This document shows positions 51,287 to 57,086 of a stretch of DNA of 57,086 nucleotides, one piece after another; position 1 is the stretch's first letter; every line of letters begins with the position of its first letter. Made by a program: the position numbers and the translations under genes. The notes beneath the pieces are model-generated. The model made no database searches. It had not been told where the DNA came from and saw only the letters and a list, made by a program, of their open reading frames with translations. The stretch comes from an uncultured Burkholderiales bacterium (GTDB lineage: Bacteria > Pseudomonadota > Gammaproteobacteria > Burkholderiales > Burkholderiaceae_C), in contig CALMQI010000017.1 of NCBI GenBank assembly GCA_937871935.1, positions 1-57,086 on the forward strand, in the 5' to 3' direction.

Positions 51287-52056
51287 GCACGGCCGAAGTC
51301 ATCCTTCGTGTCGAGGGCCTGCGCAAGAACTACGGCGGCGTGCCGGCCTTGCAGGGTGTCGACTTCGAACTGACCCGCGGCGAGGTCTGCGGCCTGATCG
51401 GCCCCAACGGTTCGGGCAAGTCCACGCTGTTCGATTGCTGCACCGGGCTGCAGAAGAGCGACGGCGGGCGTGTGCTGCTCAAGGGCACCGACATCACGCA
51501 GTGGCCGATGAACCGCATCGCCCGCGAAGGGCGGCTGCTGCGCAGCTTCCAGAAGACGGTCGTGTTCCCGACCATGGATTCGGAAGAGAACCTGATCCTG
51601 GCCGGGCAGATGGCGCGTTTTCCGAGCATTGCTTCAACCTTCTCGATCGGCCGCAAATCGCGCGAACGCATGGCGGCGCTGCGCGAGCGGGCGCGCGAGC
51701 TGATCGAGGTCTCGGGCCTGGCGCGTGTGGCGCACCTACCCGCCGGCAACATGTCCGGGGGTCAGCAGAAGCTGCTGCAGTTCGCGACCATGCTGATGCC
51801 GGAGCCCGAGTTGGTGCTGCTCGACGAGCCGCTGGCCGGCATCAACCCGATCTTGATCGAGCGTGTGATCGAGTGCATCCGCTCCGGCAACCGGCAGTTC
51901 GGCATCACCTTCCTGGTCATCGAGCACAACACCGACGTGCTGATGAACCTGAGCCACCGCGTGATCGTGCTGCATCAAGGCCAGAAGCTGGCCGACGACA
52001 CACCCGAGTCCATCGTGCGCAACCCGCAGGTCGTGGAGGCCTACCTTGGCGGCTGA
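51283..52056 (+). CDS. livG: Branched-chain amino acid-type ABC transporter ATP-binding protein LivG
   Basis: A 257-residue ATPase: Walker A GPNGSGKST, Q-loop LRSFQKTVVFPTM, signature MSGGQQKLLQFATML, Walker B LVLLDEPLAGINP and H-loop FLVIEHNTDVLMNL, ending in VVEAYLGG. It overlaps the LivF gene by 11 bases. Confidence 0.94.
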   Translation: MSTAEVILRVEGLRKNYGGVPALQGVDFELTRGEVCGLIGPNGSGKSTLFDCCTGLQKSDGGRVLLKGTDITQWPMNRIAREGRLLRSFQKTVVFPTMDSEENLILAGQMARFPSIASTFSIGRKSRERMAALRERARELIEVSGLARVAHLPAGNMSGGQQKLLQFATMLMPEPELVLLDEPLAGINPILIERVIECIRSGNRQFGITFLVIEHNTDVLMNLSHRVIVLHQGQKLADDTPESIVRNPQVVEAYLGG

Positions 52057-52798
52057 TCTGGTCATTTCCCACCTGCGCGCCGGCTACGGCCATCTGGATA
52101 TCCTGCACGACGTCAGCCTGACCGTGAGGCAGGGTGAGTTCGTCGCGCTGCTCGGCCCCAACGGCGCGGGCAAGTCCACGCTGCTGAAGACGCTCTACGG
52201 CATGACCACGCACAAGGGCGGCAGCATCCAGTGGAAGGGCCAGGAGATTGCGGGTGGCAAGCCGCGCGTGTTCCTTGCGCAAGGCTTCGGCTACGTGCCC
52301 CAAGGCCGCTGCAACTTCCCGACCATGTCGGTGCACGAGAACCTGGAGATGGCAGCCTACACGCTCAAGGACGGCGATCTCGAAGGCGAACGCAACCACG
52401 TCTACGAGCTGTTCCCGATCCTGCAGAAGCGTCGCAACGAGTTCGCCGGCAACATGTCCGGCGGCGAGCAGCAGCTGCTCGAGATGGCGATGGCCGTGCT
52501 GCGCCGGCCCGAGATCCTGCTGGTCGACGAGCCCTCGGCAGGCCTGTCGCCGCAGGCCATCACGCTGGTGTTCAACGAGCTCAAGCGGCTGCATCAGGGC
52601 GGCCGGACCATCCTGCTGGTCGAGCAGAACACGCGCAAGGCCATGGACACGGCCGAGCGTGCCGTCGTCATGCGCCTGGGCCACGTGATCTGGGACAGCC
52701 CGAAGGCTGAACTGAGCCACGCCGACCTGGGGCAGCTCTTCATGACCGGCAAGGTCGAGAAGGCTTCCGCTGCCTCGCCGCCGCACGGCATCCACTGA
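52046..52798 (+). CDS. livF: Branched-chain amino acid-type ABC transporter ATP-binding protein LivF
   Basis: A 250-residue ATPase starting at TTG 52046, inside the end of livG. Walker A GPNGAGKSTLLKTLYG, signature MSGGEQQLLEMAMAVL, Walker B ILLVDEPSAGLSP and LLVEQNTRKAMDTAERAVVM. No ATG or GTG gives a better start before AADLVISHLRAGYG, so coupled TTG initiation is likely. The hyuA gene follows after 25 bases. Confidence 0.92.
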   Translation: MAADLVISHLRAGYGHLDILHDVSLTVRQGEFVALLGPNGAGKSTLLKTLYGMTTHKGGSIQWKGQEIAGGKPRVFLAQGFGYVPQGRCNFPTMSVHENLEMAAYTLKDGDLEGERNHVYELFPILQKRRNEFAGNMSGGEQQLLEMAMAVLRRPEILLVDEPSAGLSPQAITLVFNELKRLHQGGRTILLVEQNTRKAMDTAERAVVMRLGHVIWDSPKAELSHADLGQLFMTGKVEKASAASPPHGIH

Positions 52799-52823
52799 AT
52801 CCCTTCCGAGAACCCCTCCGATC

Positions 52824-54917
52824 ATGAGACTGGCCTTCGATACCGGTGGCACCTTCACCGACTTCGCCTTCGCCGACGACGACGGCAGCATCCACCTGCA
52901 CAAGGTGCTCAGCACGCCCGATGCACCGGCACGCGCCGTGCTGCAAGGCGTCGACGAACTGCTGGCCAAGGTGCGTGGCGGGCCCATCGCGCGCGCCGGC
53001 GAAGGCGCGCTGCAGATCCTGGGCGCCACCACCGTCGTCACCAACGCCGTGCTGGAGCGAAAGGGCGTGGCCACCGCGTTCATCACGACCGACGGCTTCC
53101 AGGACATGCTGCGCATCCGCACAGAGGGACGCTACGACCTCTACGACCTGCGCATCCAGTACCCCGATCCGCTGGTGCCGCGCGAGCGGTGCTTCGGCGC
53201 GGTCGAGCGCATCAGCGCGCACGGTGCCGTCATCACGCCGCTGGACGAGGCCGGCGTCGTGCGCATCGCGTCGCGCCTGGTCGAACTCGGCGTGGGCTCG
53301 GTGGCGGTGTGCCTGCTGCATGCGTACAAGTATCCGCAGCACGAACAGCGCATCGGCGAACTGCTGGCGCTGCATGCGCCGGGCGTGTCGGTCTCGCTGT
53401 CATCCAGCGTCTGCCCCGAGGTGCGCGAGTTCGACCGCGCATCGACGACCGTCGCCAACGCCTACACCTGCCCCCTGATGGCGCAGCACGTCGGCCACCT
53501 GGAGCGTGAGCTGGGCGGGCGTGGCGTCAAGAGCCAGCTGCTGTGGATGACCTCCAGCGGCGGCGTGGTGCCGAGCTCCACTGCGGCGCGCACACCGGTG
53601 CGGCTGATCGAATCAGGCCCGGCGGCTGGTGCGGTGGCCGCCGCCGACTACGCACGCGCTGCCGGCGAGGCCAGCGTGCTGTCCTTCGACATGGGCGGCA
53701 CGACCGCCAAGCTGTGCCTGATCCCCAACGGCCAGCCGCAGATCGCCAACGAACTGGAAGTGGCGCGCCACGAGCGCTTTCGCAAGGGCAGCGGATTTCC
53801 GCTGAAGATCCAGTCGATCCACATGATCGAGATCGGCGCAGGCGGCGGCAGCATCGCCGCTCGCACCCGCCTGGGTACATTGCAGGTCGGTCCGCGCAGC
53901 GCAGCCGCGGCTCCAGGCCCGGCCTGCTACGGGCGCGGCGGCGTCGAGCCGACCGTCACCGACGCCGACCTGCTGCTGGGTTACCTGGACGAACGTTCGT
54001 TCCTCGGCGGCGACTTCGCGCTCGACCGTCCGGCGGCGCAGGTGGCGCTCGCGCGTCTCGCGGGCGAACTGGGCATCAGCGCCGAGCGCTGCGCCTTTGG
54101 CATCCACGACATGGTCAACGAGAGCATGGCCGAAGCGGCGGCCATGCAGGCGACCGACAGCGGCGTCGACCCGCGCTCCCTACCGATGATCGCCTTCGGC
54201 GGCGCAGGTCCGGTGCATGCCTACGGCGTCGCGCGCAAGCTCGGCATTCGCAAGGTGATCTGCCCGCTTGGCGCCGGCGTCACGTCGGCGATCGGCCTGC
54301 TGGGCGCGCCGGTGGCGGCCGATCTGTCGTCCAGCGCTCCGATGGCCGTGCCGCAATGGGATGCCAGCGCCGTGCGCGAGATCATGGCCTCGCTTGCGGC
54401 GCAGGGACGCGAGGTCGTGCTGGCCAGCGGCGTCGCCGCGCCGGGCATCTGCATGTCGTACACGGTCGATATGCGCCACGTCGGCCAGGGCCACGAGATC
54501 TCGGTCGTGCTGCCAGACGGTGACCCGGGTCAGCCCGCTTTCCTCGACGTGCTGCAGCAGCGCTTTCACGATGCCTACGTCAAGCTCTACGGCCGCAGCG
54601 TCTCGGGCACAGACGCCGAGGTGATCACCTGGCGCATCCGCGTTGCAGGCCCGAAGACGCCAGTGACGGCCAGCCGCCTGCGCGGCGAAGCCAAGGCCGT
54701 GCGCAATCCGCGCAAGGGCAACCGGCCTGTGTACTTCGCCGAGGCCGGCGGTGTCATCGACACCCCCGTCTACGACCACTACGCGCTCGCGCCGGGTGTC
54801 ACCGTCCAAGGCCCGGCGATCGTCGAGCAGCGCGAGTCGACGGTCGTCGTCGGTCCCAAGGCCAGCGCATCGCTCGACGCGGCGTTCAATCTGATCATGC
54901 TGCTGGAGGCCAAGTGA
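52824..54917 (+). CDS. hyuA: Hydantoinase/oxoprolinase family protein, HyuA subunit
   Basis: A 697-residue ASKHA-fold subunit that binds ATP: MRLAFDTGGTFTDFAF at the N terminus, the Hydant_A N-terminal domain, and the central SFDMGGTTAKLCLI with IGAGGGSIA. HyuA with HyuB forms ATP-dependent amide hydrolases (N-methylhydantoinase, 5-oxoprolinase, caprolactamase) or acetone/acetophenone carboxylases. The exact substrate is not evident. Downstream of a Liv importer and overlapping hyuB by 4 bases. Confidence 0.93.
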   Translation: MRLAFDTGGTFTDFAFADDDGSIHLHKVLSTPDAPARAVLQGVDELLAKVRGGPIARAGEGALQILGATTVVTNAVLERKGVATAFITTDGFQDMLRIRTEGRYDLYDLRIQYPDPLVPRERCFGAVERISAHGAVITPLDEAGVVRIASRLVELGVGSVAVCLLHAYKYPQHEQRIGELLALHAPGVSVSLSSSVCPEVREFDRASTTVANAYTCPLMAQHVGHLERELGGRGVKSQLLWMTSSGGVVPSSTAARTPVRLIESGPAAGAVAAADYARAAGEASVLSFDMGGTTAKLCLIPNGQPQIANELEVARHERFRKGSGFPLKIQSIHMIEIGAGGGSIAARTRLGTLQVGPRSAAAAPGPACYGRGGVEPTVTDADLLLGYLDERSFLGGDFALDRPAAQVALARLAGELGISAERCAFGIHDMVNESMAEAAAMQATDSGVDPRSLPMIAFGGAGPVHAYGVARKLGIRKVICPLGAGVTSAIGLLGAPVAADLSSSAPMAVPQWDASAVREIMASLAAQGREVVLASGVAAPGICMSYTVDMRHVGQGHEISVVLPDGDPGQPAFLDVLQQRFHDAYVKLYGRSVSGTDAEVITWRIRVAGPKTPVTASRLRGEAKAVRNPRKGNRPVYFAEAGGVIDTPVYDHYALAPGVTVQGPAIVEQRESTVVVGPKASASLDAAFNLIMLLEAK

Positions 54918-56566
54918 GCCAAGTCGACTTCAACGACCCGATCACGCTGCAGGTGATGTGGGACCGGCTGGTCTTCATTGCCGACCAGGCCGACTCGGCG
55001 CTGGGCCGCACGGCGTTCTCGCCGATCGTGCGCGAGAACCACGACTACGTGACCGTGGTGCTCGACGCCAAGGGCCGCGCGCTGTCGCAGTGCAGCTGGT
55101 CTATTCCGGTGTTCATCACCTCGCTGCCGATGGCGGCGCAGAACCACTTCCTGCCGGCCTTCCCGCCTGAGACGCTGGTAGACGGGGACGTGCTCGTCAC
55201 CAACGACCCGATGATCGGCACCGGTCACCTGCCCGACATGGTGATGCTCACGCCGATCTTCCGCAGTGGCAGGATCGTCGGCTACGCCGGCAGCATCGCC
55301 CACATGCCCGACATCGGCGGCCGCCCGCAATCGCCGGACTCGACCGACATGTTCGAGGAGGGCATCCGCATTCCGATGCTCAAACTCTACAAGGCCGGCA
55401 AGCCCAACACCGATGTCTTCGCCGTCATCGAGGCCAGCGTGCGCCTGCCCCATGAGGTGCGTGGCGACATCCAGAGCATGGTCGCGGCCAACGAGGTGAT
55501 GTGCCGCGAACTGTGCCGATTCATGGACGAATACGGCCTTGAGGACCTGGAGGCGCTGGGCGCCGCAATCCACGGCCGCTCCGAAGCCCAGATGCGCCAG
55601 GCCATCGCGGCCTGGCCACCGGGCAGCTACAAGGCCGAGGTCACGATCGATGGTTTCGAGACCGACGTGAAGCTCTGCGTGGACGTGCAGGTCCGAAAGG
55701 ACTCGATCCACGTCGATTACACCGGCACCTCGCCGGAGGTGGCGCGTGGCATCAACGTGGTGCCGCATTACCGGGTGGCGCATAGCGTGTACGCGCTCAA
55801 GTGCCTGCTCGACCCGGACACGCCCAACAACGAGGGCTGCATGATCCCGCTGACGGACGATGCGCCGCTGGGCACCATCCTCAACCCGCACCCCCATGCC
55901 GCGGGAGCGGCGCGCAACCTGGTGGGTCACGTCATCCCGAGCCTGATCTTTCGCGCGCTGCAGGGTGTGGTGCCCGACCGTGTGATGGGCGACAGCGGTG
56001 GCGCGCCGATCTGGGGCATCAATTGCCAGGGCCACATGGCCGACGGCCGCGCCTACGGCAGTGCGCAGAACTTCCACGGCGGCCTGGGTGGACGATCGAC
56101 GATGGACGGGCTGGACTGTTTGAGCTTCCCGTCCAACTGCAAGGTCACGCCGATCGAGATGTACGAGCTGGCCGTGCCCGTGCTCACCGAGCGCAAAGAA
56201 CTGATTCCCGATTCCGGCGGAGCCGGCAAGTATCGCGGTGGCCTCGGCCAGCGCGGCGTGCTGCGCAACCTGTCGGACCGGCCGATGAACATCTATCTGT
56301 CGACCGAACGGGTGAAGCATCCGTGCTTCGGTGTCGTCGGTGGCAGCGACGGCACGCCCGGGGCGGTGCGGCGCAACGGCGAGACGGTCTTTCCCAAAGG
56401 CAAACTCACGCTGCAGCCCGGCGAACGCCTGGAGCTCGAACTGCCGGGCGGCGGCGGCTGGGGTAACCCGCTGGAGCGCCCGCGTGAACTGGTCGAGAAC
56501 GACCTGCGGCAGGGCCTCGTCAGCGAGGCGCAGGCGCGTGCCATCTACGGCTGGAAGGGACGGTGA
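54914..56566 (+). CDS. hyuB: Hydantoinase B/oxoprolinase family protein, HyuB subunit
   Basis: A 550-residue Hydant_B protein starting at GTG 54914. Family landmarks: RTAFSPIVRENHDYVTVVLD, a NDPMIGTGHLPDMVM stretch with metal-binding potential, IDYTGTS-like HVDYTGTSPEVARGIN, DSGGAGKYRGGLGQRGVLRN and ELPGGGGWGNPLERP at the end. It partners HyuA in an ATP-dependent cyclic amide hydrolase or a related carboxylase. The SDR gene starts 2 bases later. Confidence 0.93.
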   Translation: MSQVDFNDPITLQVMWDRLVFIADQADSALGRTAFSPIVRENHDYVTVVLDAKGRALSQCSWSIPVFITSLPMAAQNHFLPAFPPETLVDGDVLVTNDPMIGTGHLPDMVMLTPIFRSGRIVGYAGSIAHMPDIGGRPQSPDSTDMFEEGIRIPMLKLYKAGKPNTDVFAVIEASVRLPHEVRGDIQSMVAANEVMCRELCRFMDEYGLEDLEALGAAIHGRSEAQMRQAIAAWPPGSYKAEVTIDGFETDVKLCVDVQVRKDSIHVDYTGTSPEVARGINVVPHYRVAHSVYALKCLLDPDTPNNEGCMIPLTDDAPLGTILNPHPHAAGAARNLVGHVIPSLIFRALQGVVPDRVMGDSGGAPIWGINCQGHMADGRAYGSAQNFHGGLGGRSTMDGLDCLSFPSNCKVTPIEMYELAVPVLTERKELIPDSGGAGKYRGGLGQRGVLRNLSDRPMNIYLSTERVKHPCFGVVGGSDGTPGAVRRNGETVFPKGKLTLQPGERLELELPGGGGWGNPLERPRELVENDLRQGLVSEAQARAIYGWKGR

Positions 56567-56568
56567 GT

Positions 56569-57086
56569 ATGCCCACTCTCGACGGACAAGTCGCGCTCGT
56601 CACTGGCGGCGGCTCGGGCATCGGGCGCTGCACCGCGCACGAGCTCTCCTCCCTTGGCGCCAAGGTTGCTCTGGTCGGAAGAAAAATTGAAAAACTGAAA
56701 GGCGTGGAAGCGGAGATCGCGAAAGCCGCAGGCGAAGCGCGCTGTTATCCCTGCGACATCCGCGAAGAAGAAGCGGTCAAGCAAACAGTCGCGGCGGTGT
56801 TGAAGGAGTTCGGCCGCATCGACGCACTGGTGAACAACGCCGGCGGCCAGTTCGCGGCGCCGCTGGAATCCATTTCGGCCAAGGGCTGGGACGCGGTGGT
56901 GCGCACCAACCTCACCGGCGGCTTCCTGATGGCGCGCGAGTGCTACTCGCAGTGGATGAAGCAGGCGGCGTCCGGCGGGAACGCGGGCGCGATCGTCAAT
57001 ATCATCGCCGACATGTGGCACGGCATGCCCTCGATGGGCCATTCGGGAGCCGCGCGCGCCGGCATGCTCAATTTCACCGAGACCGC
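56569..57086 (+). CDS. SDR family oxidoreductase, partial (runs off the window)
   Basis: 172 codons of a short-chain dehydrogenase are present: TGGGSGIGRCTAHEL, VNNAGGQFAAPLESI, and NIIADMWHGMPSMGHSGAAR, which places it near the citronellol/citronellal dehydrogenase and trans-2-enoyl-CoA reductase group. The catalytic Tyr position appears as His-Ser-Gly-Ala-Ala-Arg, typical for that group. The 3' end lies outside the window. Codon use is unlike the neighbours, with an A-rich patch at about 56690-56702, four AAA Lys codons and an AGA Arg codon. Confidence 0.88.
   Translation, partial: MPTLDGQVALVTGGGSGIGRCTAHELSSLGAKVALVGRKIEKLKGVEAEIAKAAGEARCYPCDIREEEAVKQTVAAVLKEFGRIDALVNNAGGQFAAPLESISAKGWDAVVRTNLTGGFLMARECYSQWMKQAASGGNAGAIVNIIADMWHGMPSMGHSGAARAGMLNFTET

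Noticed and set aside
1..57086. tRNA, rRNA, CRISPR arrays, transposases, integrases and defence systems
   Set aside because: Looked for on both strands; no cloverleaf, regularly spaced repeats, DDE transposase motifs or nuclease/toxin genes were recognised.

Overview
The window is high-GC DNA, close to 65 percent G+C by eye, with almost exclusively G/C-ending codons. It is packed with aromatic-acid catabolism modules: ring-hydroxylating oxygenases, acyl-CoA enzymes, branched-chain amino acid type (Liv) ABC transporters, Bug-family and TRAP binding proteins, and MarR, IclR and LysR regulators. Bug proteins and the 2-aminobenzoyl-CoA cluster point to a betaproteobacterium, probably Burkholderiales; this is inference from gene content only. 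No rRNA, tRNA, CRISPR array or intact insertion sequence was seen.

Layout. (1) 1-2118: a mosaic of four unrelated gene pieces ending in a 5'-truncated indolepyruvate oxidoreductase beta gene. (2) 2132-17922: a long plus-strand catabolic operon. It holds a PDR-type reductase, two similar Rieske oxygenase alpha/beta pairs, an acyl-CoA ligase, a thiolase-like protein without the usual nucleophilic Cys, a DUF35-SDR fusion, a cyclase, an SDR, a complete Liv transporter with a fused LivM-LivG, and a MarR regulator. (3) 17919-18855: an acyl-CoA dehydrogenase scrap, a minus-strand MarR gene with a palindromic operator, and an alpha/beta-hydrolase scrap. (4) 18865-23350: minus-strand Bug, M20 amidohydrolase and EthD-like genes, divergent from a LysR gene. 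(5) 23431-30775: an IclR gene divergent from a TRAP transporter, cyclase, tandem-domain protein and ThDP enzyme operon, with a clear inverted repeat between them. (6) 30809-35865: a decaying module with two nonsense codons, one multi-gene deletion and two frameshifts among Bug, alcohol dehydrogenase, Liv, tautomerase and SMP-30 genes. (7) 36039-37300: an OhrR-like regulator and an alpha/beta hydrolase. (8) 37701-45095: a cluster resembling the aerobic 2-aminobenzoyl-CoA (anthranilate) pathway, with a good sigma70 promoter but with its CoA ligase and 3-hydroxyacyl-CoA dehydrogenase reduced to remnants. (9) 45073-46374: three truncated genes (GltL-type ATPase, CysE, proline racemase family). (10) 46826-57086: an aminotransferase, a second complete Liv transporter, hydantoinase HyuA/HyuB and a partial SDR.

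How it works together. Most modules pair an importer with CoA-dependent or hydrolytic degradation enzymes and a local regulator. The first operon looks like a pathway in which oxygenases hydroxylate an aromatic acid, a ligase makes the CoA ester, SDRs oxidise it and a thiolase/DUF35 pair cleaves a side chain, by analogy with the Ltp2-ChsH2 retro-aldolase. Its substrate cannot be read from the sequence. The many gene scraps lie at module borders, which fits a patchwork catabolic island with repeated recombination; some junctions, above all the left edge, could instead be assembly chimeras.
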